From contig JBKPNX010000055.1 in assembly GCA_046732855.1 (NCBI GenBank), forward strand, positions 1-10,287: DNA of 10,287 nucleotides. Reading direction: 5' to 3'. This stretch comes from JBKPNX01 sp046732855. GTDB lineage: Bacteria; Pseudomonadota; Alphaproteobacteria; Geminicoccales; Geminicoccaceae. Below are positions 1 through 5,055 of this stretch, piece by piece. Below the pieces are notes generated by a model. The model was not told the origin of the DNA and ran no database searches. It saw only the letters and a program-made list of their open reading frames with translations. The translations under genes and the position numbers were made by a program. Each line of letters begins with the position of its first letter. Positions within the stretch are counted from its first letter, which is position 1.

Positions 1-2
1 TG

Positions 3-101
3 ACACCCACCAGGGTGGTCACCGCCCCCACCGCCCCAAATCCGCCGCCTCCGCTACAGCGCGCCCGACTCGGCTCTATCATCTCGCCGGACGACGCCTA
101 G
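3..101 (+). CDS. possible C-terminal tail of a gene entering from the left
   Basis: The frame starting at base 3 is open from the window edge to a TAG at 99-101. It gives 32 residues, proline-rich at first (TAPTAPNPPPPLQ) and ending RLGSIISPDDA. That resembles the end of a secreted or periplasmic protein. The other two forward frames are also open at the edge (to about 157 and 252), so the choice rests only on the look of the peptide. No family is recognised. Positions 102-341 show no supported gene. Confidence 0.2.
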   Translation, partial: TPTRVVTAPTAPNPPPPLQRARLGSIISPDDA

Positions 102-341
102 TTCCCTGCGATCGCCCGTTTTCACACGGCCAAGACCCAGAGCTGCCGTCAGTTGACGACTTTCGGAACCGTGTTGCGCGGCTGGAGGCCACAACACAGT
201 GCGGACCCGATCGGGCTCGTCGCGCCGACCTCCTTGGGATGGCGAATGACTGATCGCGTACACCCGACCAGAAGGCTCATCGCCTGTGTCTTGAGAAACT
301 GGTGGTTTCGTAAAATCTTTCGGCGTCGTTTCGAAAAACAA

Positions 342-369
342 TTGACTTATCGCGAATGCAACATAAAAT
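342..369 (+). promoter_or_regulatory. sigma70-type promoter upstream of a long leader
   Basis: The -35 box is TTGACT (342-347), matching the consensus at five of six bases. After a 16-bp spacer comes the -10 box TAAAAT (364-369), also five of six. It sits in the most AT-rich stretch of the window, and transcription would start near 376. The next well-supported start codon downstream is at 753, so the transcript would carry a leader of about 375 nt or encode a separate small RNA. The boxes are seen directly; promoter activity is inferred. Confidence 0.55.
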
Positions 370-436
370 TAATAAAATAAGTACTTTTGGGGAGTGTAGA
401 TTAGCATCCAAAGAGAACAGAGAAATCGACAGTAGG

Positions 437-703
437 CTTGGTCCAAAGGACACAAGAAGCCCTTACAGCCAGTGCAGCTTCTCCTAGCTGCAGCTTGAAG
501 CCAAGCAGAGCCGAACACGCCGCCCCACCTCCGTGGGATGTCTTTCGCCTTGTCGCGATGGAGGTGAGCAAGTTCTCGTGTCGCTGAACCCAGTAAAAAC
601 TAGCAAAACGAACGCCCTGTCAGGGCGCACGAAAGGAGGTGATGTTTTTGGTTGTAGATATCAGCAACTTCTGAACGCCACGCGTCACGGTGACGGCCGT
701 GAC
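437..703 (+). ncRNA. structured leader or small RNA with anti-Shine-Dalgarno loops
   Basis: Five hairpins follow the promoter. (1) CTTG-GTCC (437-444) pairs with GGAC-A-CAAG (448-456) around an AAA loop. (2) TGCAGCT (473-479) pairs with AGCTGCA (486-492) and presents loop TCTCCT. (3) CCCAC (524-528) pairs with GTGGG (533-537) around CTCC. (4) CGCCC (613-617) pairs with GGGCG (623-627). (5) GTCACGG (684-690) pairs with CCGTGAC (697-703). Loops 2 and 3 resemble the anti-Shine-Dalgarno sequence. CACCTCC at 526-532 is exactly complementary to GGAGGTG at both 560-566 and 635-641, so alternative folds are possible. Two mini-ORFs (538-567, MSFALSRWR; 642-674) and a longer frame (GTG 578 to TGA 746-748, ending 4 nt before the lipoprotein ATG) lie inside. 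It could be a cis leader of the lipoprotein gene or an independent sRNA. No named RNA family is recognised. Confidence 0.4.
642..674 (+). CDS. mini-ORF behind an extreme Shine-Dalgarno sequence
   Basis: The peptide from ATG 642 is MFLVVDISNF. The 13 bases at 631-643 (GAAAGGAGGTGAT) form an uninterrupted complement to the usual 3' end of alphaproteobacterial 16S rRNA, far longer than a typical site. The ATG at 642 overlaps this match and lies only 2 nt past GGAGG. TTG at 648 is spaced at 8 nt, so an 8-residue peptide MVVDISNF is the more natural product. It sits just after a GC hairpin (613-627) and about 80 nt before the lipoprotein start. It may be a leader peptide or ribosome-loading site rather than a functional protein. 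Confidence 0.3.
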   Translation: MFLVVDISNF

Positions 704-752
704 ACAGTTCTTACCCTGAACCCGGATCTGTCGACCGGGGGGAGATGATATC

Positions 753-1109
753 ATGTCTCCAACAGTTCGGAATCAAGTTAAGCTGGCCGGCGCCCCGCTG
801 GCGGATGGGGTGACAATCCCTAGATTGGTAGTGTTCGGCTTTGCTCTAGCCCTGATCGCTTGCACTCAGCAGGGCGGCCGGGAGGCGGTCGTCGCAGCCC
901 AGCCTCGCGATGAGGCGACCCTAGCACCCCCGCCCAGCGCGCCCCACCCCCGCGATGAGGCGGTGCCCCGCGCTGGCCAGCCCCGCGATGAGGCGACCCT
1001 GGCACCCGCGGCCGGCCCGGCCCCACCCCGTGATGTACAGCCGGTGCCCCACGCAACCCAGCCTCGCGATGAGGCAGGCCAGGCAGCCCCGCCCAGCCCG
1101 CCCGAGTAA
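753..1109 (+). CDS. small predicted lipoprotein with PRDEA repeats
   Basis: A 118-residue protein of no recognised family. Residues 21-37 (TIPRLVVFGFALALIAC) form a signal peptide ending in a lipobox-like LIAC, so Cys37 would be lipidated and the mature part would sit in the periplasm on a membrane. The mature region is low-complexity Pro/Ala. It has PRDEA at about 51-55, 66-70, 77-81 and 104-108 plus a variant PRDV at 92-95, and ends in Pro-rich PPSPPE. The start at 753 is supported by GGAG at 741-744, spaced 8 nt. GTG at 810 would give a shorter signal peptide and is the alternative. The gene follows the long structured leader and is followed at once by a terminator-like hairpin, so it is probably a single-gene unit. 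The function is unknown. The alternating charged repeat and proline linkers suggest a spacer or a peptidoglycan- or metal-contacting tail, but that is guesswork. Confidence 0.6.
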   Translation: MSPTVRNQVKLAGAPLADGVTIPRLVVFGFALALIACTQQGGREAVVAAQPRDEATLAPPPSAPHPRDEAVPRAGQPRDEATLAPAAGPAPPRDVQPVPHATQPRDEAGQAAPPSPPE

Positions 1110-1119
1110 GGCTGCCCCT

Positions 1120-1140
1120 AGGCGGGAGTGGTCTCCGCCT
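1120..1140 (+). terminator. terminator-like hairpin after the lipoprotein gene
   Basis: AGGCG-G-GAG (1120-1128) pairs with CTC-CGCCT (1133-1140) around loop TGGT, with one bulged G. It begins 11 nt after the TAA stop at 1107-1109. No U-run follows, so it is a weak intrinsic terminator at best, or a 3' stabilising stem. Confidence 0.35.
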
Positions 1141-1415
1141 CATCAGTCCTGAGCAATGTCTGAAGACAGGGTCGCCGAGGGGTTGCTTCTCGGTTGAATT
1201 GATCCTCCCAGAGGCCGCTTTTGTTTGGGCCAACCCCAGCGGCTGCCTCCACGGACGCCGAGGTGGTCCCGTGTCCACGCTTGTGCCTGACGAATGGTCC
1301 CGGAGCTTAGACAGACCATGCCAAGGCGGCTGTGCAGTGCGGCCGCACCGCCTGCCGCTACCGCGCTCGCACCTCCGCTGGGCGTGCTTGGCTCCGCGCG
1401 GCCGGTCCTGCCACC
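1141..1415. other. no recognisable gene
   Basis: Open frames exist on both strands because of high GC, but none has a family signature, a good ribosome-binding site or an ordinary composition. The plus frame near 1199-1330 (ILPEAAFVWANPSGCLHG) looks less random than the rest and could be a relic. It is not enough for a call. The stretch leads directly into the pseudogene pair. Confidence 0.4.
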
Positions 1416-1600
1416 GATGCCCGCGCCGAGACCAGCCGCCTGAACGGCGCGAAATCGCGCGGGCCGACGACGCCAGAGGGCAAGGCGCTCGGCGCAAAAC
1501 GCGCTCAGGCACGGCATGCGCGCGCAGACATTCGTGGTGCTGCCGGACGAGGATGTCGCCGAGTTCGCGGCGCTCGAGGTCGAAGTTCGCCGAAGGGCGG
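1416..1600 (+). pseudogene. first relic of a KSRGPxTxEGKA / QNALxHGL family protein
   Basis: Frame 3 reads SRLNGAKSRGPTTPEGKAL from about 1440. The family continuation QNALRHGMRAQ, then VVLPDEDVAEFAALE, is in frame 1 from about 1490. Restoring two bases near 1485-1489 would join them as GKARSAQNAL, so a 2-nt deletion is the simplest explanation. After about 1580 similarity to the second copy fades. The family, known to me only as uncharacterised proteins with an N-terminal N-x-(A/G)-(K/R)-S-x-G-P-x-T-x-E-G-K motif and often found near transposases, is otherwise intact over 150-300 residues. The reading frame is broken and too short to be functional. Confidence 0.65.
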
Positions 1601-1717
1601 GGGGTATGACGCCAGGGTTCCCCTGCGAGCGGGTCCCGGCATCCTGCAACCAGACGCTCCGGCCGCCCTTGCCCGACCGCTCTCGTTTTTTAGCGCGGCG
1701 ACGGATTCCCACGCTGA

Positions 1718-2451
1718 CAGAATGGCGCCAGGTCGCGCGGGCCGAAGACCGAAGAAGGCAAGGCGCGCGCGGCGCAGAATGCGCTGAAGCACGGCCTGCA
1801 CGCGCAGCAGCATCTCGTGCTGCCGGAGGAGGACGGCGCCGAGTTCGCCGATCTCGAGGCCGCGCTCCTCGAGGAGCTCGCCCCGGTCGGGGCGTTGCAG
1901 GCCGTGCTCGCGCGGCGCGTCGCGGTCGCGGCGTGGCGCCTCGCGCGGGCGGACCGGATCGAAACCGAGCTGTTCCAGGAGCATCGCGGACGGCTGGCTC
2001 GGGCTTGCTCTCATTCGCGACGGCAACGGCACCCGCTCGTTCGAGACATTGCTGCGCTACCGCGGCGCGGCGATGGCCGAGTTCTGGCGCGCGCTGAAGA
2101 CGCTGAAGGCGCTCCAGGCCGAGCAGGCGGCGATGCGGCCTGAGCGCGAGGTCGCCAGCGATCTCGCCCTGCCGGAGCCCCCGATGCGCCCGGCGGCGCC
2201 GCCGCGGTCGCTTGCCCATCGTCCAGAGCCGAACGAACCCGAGCCCCGACTTGAATACGCTCTCCCCGAGTTGTCCGCACGCGGGCCACACCCTGCACGA
2301 GCCCGCCACCCTTTGGCTGCCGAATGAACCCGAGCCTTGCCAGAAGGCGGCCTCGGCGCCCGCGCGGTCCAACTGCCCCGACGGCCGTCGAGAGGGCCGG
2401 CGCAGGGACGATCAGACCGACCCGGTCTTGCCGAAACGAGGAATGAGGTAG
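1718..2451 (+). pseudogene. second, longer relic of the same family, multiply frameshifted
   Basis: Frame 2 from 1718 reads QNGARSRGPKTEEGKA, then AQNALKHGLHAQQHLVLPEED and LLEELAPVGALQAVLARR up to ETELFQEHR near 1985. A TGA at 1715-1717 cuts it off from any start. The homologous continuation jumps to frame 3 at about 1990 (GLALIRDGNGTRSFETLLRY, then AEFWRALKTLKALQAEQ, then PNEPEPRLEYALPE near 2230-2270). It then jumps to frame 1 at about 2285 (HTLHEPATLWLPNEPEP). That makes at least two frameshifts plus loss of the N-terminus. It is about three-quarters identical to the first relic over the shared motif by eye, so the two are old paralogues rather than a fresh duplication. The Pro-rich NEPEP tail is typical of the family as I know it. 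The right end is taken at the frame-1 stop and is approximate. Confidence 0.7.
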
Positions 2452-2486
2452 GGCAAGCCGGCCCGGGTCTCACCCCATATCGGAGA

Positions 2487-2810
2487 TCAGCGCCGCAGTT
2501 GGAAGAACGGCGCGGGCGTCATGATCCGGTTTTCCTGGCGCAGCAGATTGCCGGCTTCCGCGCTCATCTTGAGGAACGCCTGCCACTCGGGATCGGCCTG
2601 CATGGCGGCGCGCCGCTGCTCGCGATCCGCGGCGTTCTCGTACGCCCAGATGTGGACATAGGTGTTGAGTTCGCCGGTCTCGGTCAGGCCGTAGAACACC
2701 GGCTTGCCGAGATGGCGCTCCTGGGGCTCCCGGCCGTGCTTGTCGTACAGCTCGAGCTGCCTAGCAATGGTGCCCGGCTTCACGGTGTAGGTGCGGTGGT
2801 CGAAGATCAT
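2487..2810 (-). CDS. NIPSNAP family protein
   Basis: A 107-residue soluble protein with the ferredoxin-like alpha/beta layout of the NIPSNAP family. The N-terminal strand is FDHRTYTVKPG (residues 3-13). A helix with LELYDKHG follows, then a central strand YVHIWAYENAADREQRR (51-67), the DPEW turn (73-76), and a C-terminal strand NRIMTPAPFF (94-103). The length is normal for bacterial single-domain members. The start at 2810 has a clear GGGAGG about 7 nt upstream on its strand. Bacterial members are small, often dimeric and of mostly unknown biochemical role, so no substrate is assigned. It stands alone, between the pseudogene region and a 430-bp gap holding a CtrA-type box. It appears intact. 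Confidence 0.9.
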   Translation of the reverse strand: MIFDHRTYTVKPGTIARQLELYDKHGREPQERHLGKPVFYGLTETGELNTYVHIWAYENAADREQRRAAMQADPEWQAFLKMSAEAGNLLRQENRIMTPAPFFQLRR

Positions 2811-2890
2811 GATGCGCCTCCCTGGGGATGACTACCTGCCGGCAATGGCCCGGACGCGGGACCAACCGGCGGCCGGGTTCCGTATCGCAG

Positions 2891-2906
2891 TTAATGCTGG
2901 ATTAAC
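2891..2906. promoter_or_regulatory. CtrA-type binding site
   Basis: TTAA (2891-2894), exactly seven bases, then TTAAC (2902-2906) matches the full CtrA consensus TTAA-N7-TTAAC. It also reads as an inverted repeat GTTAAT-N5-ATTAAC (2890-2906). It lies about 80 bp upstream of the NIPSNAP start codon, a normal position for a promoter element. CtrA is the alphaproteobacterial cell-cycle/motility response regulator. Binding is inferred from the motif only. An AT-rich site in this GC-rich background is unlikely to be chance. Confidence 0.5.
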
Positions 2907-2961
2907 CAAGAGCACGCATGGTGAACGCCGCCATGGTCCATGTGACCGTGGGAATCCGTGC

Positions 2962-2981
2962 CTGCCACCGAGCGGTGGCAG
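2962..2981. repeat. 9-bp inverted repeat in the 2811-3243 gap
   Basis: CTGCCACCG (2962-2970) and CGGTGGCAG (2973-2981) are perfect complements with only AG between them. The real loop must therefore open a few pairs. No T-run follows on either strand. Apart from this, the CtrA-type box and the promoter at 3182-3211, I see nothing in the 430-base gap. Its open frames are GC artefacts with no family features. Confidence 0.4.
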
Positions 2982-3181
2982 TGCCCACGACTGCGCACCC
3001 CCGTCATCGTCGAGCGCGGCAGCTCCGCCGGCATGCCCCGAGCGGAGCAAAGGTGCGCGGGGTAGGGGCAGTGACGCCGACCAGCCGGTCGACAGATGTC
3101 GCCCCTTGCCCCGCTGCATGAAGCCGGGCCGTGCAGCCTCCAGCGGCCCCGCCCGCGTCAGCCCTCCGCGGGTGGCGCCGC

Positions 3182-3211
3182 TTGCATAAGAGCGGCGGGA
3201 TACGTGATAAT
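3182..3211 (+). promoter_or_regulatory. candidate promoter of the coiled-coil gene, overlapping a hairpin
   Basis: The -10 box is GATAAT (3206-3211, five of six bases). The -35 box TTGCAT (3182-3187) is weak, with an 18-bp spacer. Inverted repeat CGCCGCT (3176-3182) / AGCGGCG (3191-3197) spans the -35 and could be an operator. Transcription would start near 3218, about 26 nt before the ATG. Confidence 0.35.
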
Positions 3212-3243
3212 TCGACTTCAGGGCTCATGGGGAACACGACAGA

Positions 3244-3753
3244 ATGAACGCTGCCCATGCGATCCGCCGCCTCGAGGAGGTCGGGTTCACCCATCAGCAG
3301 GCGGCCGGCGTGGTGGAGGTGATCCAGGGCGAGGTGATCGAAAAGGTCGCTACGCGGGATTACGTCGGCGAACAGATCGCTCTTGTCCGCAAGGAGCTGA
3401 CCGAGCAGATCGGCGCAGTCCGCCAGGAGCTGACCGAGCAGATCGGCGCAGTCCGCCGGGAGCTGGCCGAGCAGATCGGCGCAGTCCGCCGGGAGCTGGC
3501 CGAGCAGATCGGCGCAGTCCGCCGGGAGCTGGCCGAGCAGATCGGCGCAGTCCGCAAGGAGCTGGCCGAGCAGATCGGCGCAGTCCGCCAGGAGCTGACG
3601 GCGGAGACCGGTAGTCTGCGGGCGGAAATCGCGACCACGCGCACGGAGCTGATGCGCGCCATCAATCGCCTGACCTTTTGGATGAACGGCTTCCTCGCGG
3701 CGCTGCTGGTCGCGGTCGTCGGCCTGTGCGGGGTGCTGATCGGCAAGCTGTGA
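3244..3753 (+). CDS. DUF1640-like coiled-coil protein with C-terminal membrane anchor
   Basis: A 169-residue protein with the DUF1640/CCDC90-like layout. An N-terminal helical segment (residues 1-40, RRLEEVGFTHQQAAGVVEVI then VATRDY) leads to a long charged coiled coil (about 40-140). A C-terminal transmembrane helix (FLAALLVAVVGLCGVLIG, 150-167) ends in a short GKL tail. The coiled coil has six consecutive 11-residue units ELxEQIGAVRx (51-116), preceded by YVGEQIALVRK and followed by a degenerate ELTAETGSLRA. Hendecad repeats favour a right-handed coiled coil. Bacterial members are small tail-anchored proteins of unknown role; in mitochondria the related MCUR1/CCDC90 proteins are inner-membrane scaffolds. 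The start at 3244 has GGGGA about 10 nt upstream. The overlapping ATG at 3227 is in another frame and stops after six codons. The gene converges on the YafY-type gene. Its function is not assigned. Confidence 0.8.
   Translation: MNAAHAIRRLEEVGFTHQQAAGVVEVIQGEVIEKVATRDYVGEQIALVRKELTEQIGAVRQELTEQIGAVRRELAEQIGAVRRELAEQIGAVRRELAEQIGAVRKELAEQIGAVRQELTAETGSLRAEIATTRTELMRAINRLTFWMNGFLAALLVAVVGLCGVLIGKL
3394..3591 (+). repeat. six tandem 33-bp repeats inside the coiled-coil gene
   Basis: Units start at 3394, 3427, 3460, 3493, 3526 and 3559. They are identical except at codon 3 (ACC or GCC) and at the last codon (CAG, CGG or AAG). The near-perfect DNA identity, synonymous positions included, points to recent expansion by slippage or recombination rather than protein-level selection alone. 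The repeat is in frame, so copy-number change would alter only coil length. Confidence 0.95.
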
Positions 3754-3845
3754 GGGAGCGCGGGGCGGTGGCTGCCATCCAGCGGCGGTGACGATGCGGT
3801 GCGAGGATCGCCGCGGCTGAACCCGCCACCCATGAGGCCGCTCCC
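3754..3845. terminator. nested inverted repeats between convergent genes
   Basis: Three pairs of arms nest in order: GGGAGCG (3754-3760) with CGCTCCC (3839-3845), GGTGGC (3767-3772) with GCCACC (3825-3830), and GCGGCG (3782-3787) with CGCCGC (3809-3814). They occupy most of the 130-bp gap where the coiled-coil gene and the YafY-type gene meet tail to tail, the expected place for a two-way terminator. No T-run is present, so this is a structural suggestion only. Confidence 0.3.
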
Positions 3846-3883
3846 CACACGATGGCGGCCCCCAAGTCGCCGCAGGGCTCCCC

Positions 3884-4561
3884 TCAGTTGTCGTTCCGCT
3901 TGAGAAAATCCTGGAGCGTCTTGCCGCGCTCGGGCGGGAACCGCTCGTCCAGCACGTCGAGCTCTGAGATGCGGTCGAGCCGGAACGAGCGGAAGTCCTG
4001 GCGCAGCTCGCACCACGCCGCGAGCAACCAGACCGGGCCATAAAACGACAGTGCGAGCGGCCGCACCGTGCGCGCGCTCTGTCGCTCCTCACCGTCGTGA
4101 TAACAGAAATGCACCTTGAGCCGGCGCCGGAGCGCCCGGCGCAGCTCGCTCGGATCGACCGCGATCGGCGCGGCGGAATGACGCGCGGGCGCGAGCAGCG
4201 CGGTGTCCGCCATGTGCTGGCGCAGCCGGTCGGGAACCACGGCCTCGACCTTGGCGATCACATTGCCGGCCGCTTCGGCCAGCTTGGCATCGGTCCATGA
4301 CTCGACGATCCGGGCGCCGAGCATCAGCGCCTCGATCTCATGCTCGTCGAACATCAGGGGCGGCAGGTCGAAACCCTGGCGCAGGGCGTAGCCGACGCCC
4401 GCCTCGCCCTCAATCGGCACCCGGCTGGCCATCAGGTCACGCACGTCGCGGTAGATGGTCCGCTCCGATACCTCGAGCTTCTCCGCGAGGTCACGCGCGC
4501 GGACCAGCTTCTGCCGTCGCATGAGCTGGATGATCTCGAACAGGCGATCGGCGCGACGCAT
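3884..4561 (-). CDS. YafY-family HTH/WYL transcriptional regulator
   Basis: A 225-residue regulator. Residues 1-60 form a winged helix-turn-helix of the HTH_11/DeoR-like type: RADRLFEIIQLMRRQ, then LAEKLEVSERTIYRDVRDL with the recognition helix near 32-43, and wing GEAGVGYALRQGFDLPPL. Residues about 139-205 form a WYL domain (FYGPVWLLAAWCELR at 173-187, FRLDRI at 193-198), an SH3-like ligand-sensing fold. The exact Trp-Tyr-Leu triplet is replaced by VWLLAAW, common in this subfamily. The length is normal. GAGGGGGG lies just upstream of the ATG. The gene is divergent from the DUF1127 gene, and a perfect 30-bp palindrome lies 35 bp upstream of its start, so autoregulation is likely. In relatives the neighbour is often a VOC/glyoxalase gene; none is present here. 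Family assignment is firm; ligand and targets are unknown. Confidence 0.92.
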   Translation of the reverse strand: MRRADRLFEIIQLMRRQKLVRARDLAEKLEVSERTIYRDVRDLMASRVPIEGEAGVGYALRQGFDLPPLMFDEHEIEALMLGARIVESWTDAKLAEAAGNVIAKVEAVVPDRLRQHMADTALLAPARHSAAPIAVDPSELRRALRRRLKVHFCYHDGEERQSARTVRPLALSFYGPVWLLAAWCELRQDFRSFRLDRISELDVLDERFPPERGKTLQDFLKRNDN

Positions 4562-4595
4562 GCCCCCCTCGCGCAGGACACAGCAACCTGGACGA

Positions 4596-4625
4596 TGCCT
4601 CCTGACAGCATGCTGTCAGGAGGCA
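4596..4625. promoter_or_regulatory. perfect 30-bp palindrome, likely operator of the YafY-type regulator
   Basis: The left half is TGCCTCCTGACAGCA (4596-4610), and 4611-4625 is its exact reverse complement with no spacer. It lies between the divergent regulator (start 4561) and the DUF1127 gene (start 4685). A perfect two-fold site fits a dimeric HTH protein. A possible -35 (TTGACC, 4635-4640) lies just downstream on the plus strand. Palindromes with a CTGACAGCATGCTGTCAG core beside YafY-type genes are familiar to me, but binding here is inferred. Confidence 0.65.
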
Positions 4626-4640
4626 GAGGTTAGGTTGACC

Positions 4641-4677
4641 GCTCCTGAAACGCCATCACTGGCAAGCCATCAGGAGC
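4641..4677 (+). promoter_or_regulatory. inverted repeat that can mask the DUF1127 ribosome-binding site
   Basis: GCTCCTGA (4641-4648) is the exact complement of TCAGGAGC (4670-4677). The right arm contains AGGAG (4672-4676), the Shine-Dalgarno 8 nt before the ATG at 4685. The 21-nt interval contains a further small stem GCCA/TGGC (4652-4663). If transcription starts upstream of 4641, this fold would hide the ribosome-binding site. The arms share CTCCTGA/TCAGGAG with the palindrome at 4596-4625, but here they are 21 rather than 10 bases apart. Confidence 0.45.
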
Positions 4678-4684
4678 CCGAGCA

Positions 4685-4927
4685 ATGTCGACGATCCAGC
4701 TCTCAACCGCACGGGCGGCGCGGCGCGTCGGCGCAGGACGCCGCGCGCATCGGCGCTCGTTCTGGCCCGGCACCGTGCAGCGCGCGGTCGACCTGCTCCT
4801 GATCTGGCAGCAGCGGTCGCGCGACCGGCAGCAGCTGCAGTCGCTTAGCGATCACATGCTGCGCGACATCGGCCTCACCCGGGCCGACGTCTTCGCCGAG
4901 GCTTCCAAACCGTTCTGGCGGCCCTGA
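4685..4927 (+). CDS. DUF1127 (YjiS-like) small basic protein
   Basis: An 80-residue Arg-rich protein. The DUF1127 core covers about 30-78: QRAVDLLLIWQQRSRDRQQL, then LSDHMLRDIGLTRADVFAE and KPFWRP at the C-terminus. These are the hallmark residues of the family. The first 28 residues are a basic, weakly conserved extension rich in Arg and Ala. The start at 4685 has AGGAG 8 nt upstream. Alphaproteobacterial genomes carry many such genes. Some (for example CcaF1 of Rhodobacter) act as RNA-binding or RNA-turnover factors, and others are stress-induced. By position it may be controlled by the adjacent YafY-type regulator. The next gene follows 128 nt later on the same strand, so co-transcription is possible. 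The specific role is unknown. Confidence 0.92.
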   Translation: MSTIQLSTARAARRVGAGRRAHRRSFWPGTVQRAVDLLLIWQQRSRDRQQLQSLSDHMLRDIGLTRADVFAEASKPFWRP

Positions 4928-4938
4928 AGGAGCGGGTG

Positions 4939-5033
4939 CCCTCGCGGACGATCGCGCGGCGAAGCGATTGCTGCGCCGTCGACGCCACCGGCGAGGGATG
5001 GACCTCGGGCGCAGCGCTGAGGTATCTGCGCCC
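4939..5033 (+). promoter_or_regulatory. structured spacer before the HD-domain gene
   Basis: CCCTCGC (4939-4945) pairs with GCGAGGG (4991-4997). Further down, GGGCGCAG (5007-5014) pairs with CTGCGCCC (5026-5033) around an 11-nt loop. ACCTC (5002-5006) can instead pair with GAGGT (5019-5023), which lies inside that loop. The second hairpin ends 12 nt before the GGAGG at 5046-5050. It could end the DUF1127 transcript, protect it, or modulate the downstream gene. In DNA this GC-rich, chance pairing is common. Confidence 0.3.
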
Positions 5034-5055
5034 CACAGGTGGCACGGAGGCAACG

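Noticed and set aside
820..1512. Minus-strand frame opposite the lipoprotein
   Set aside because: Low-complexity Arg/Gly/Pro translation, no ribosome-binding site; a shadow of the repeat region.
1143..2372. Long minus-strand open frame of about 409 codons
   Set aside because: Arg/Pro/Ala-rich with no motif. It is the antisense shadow of the plus-strand pseudogene pair, whose family motif is clear.
3394..3591. Possible CRISPR array
   Set aside because: The 33-bp units are directly adjacent with no unique spacers and encode a coiled coil in frame.
3004..4092. Minus-strand frame with repeated LLADCADLLGQ units
   Set aside because: The repeats are simply the reverse reading of the 33-bp repeats in the coiled-coil gene, and the rest overlaps the YafY-type gene.
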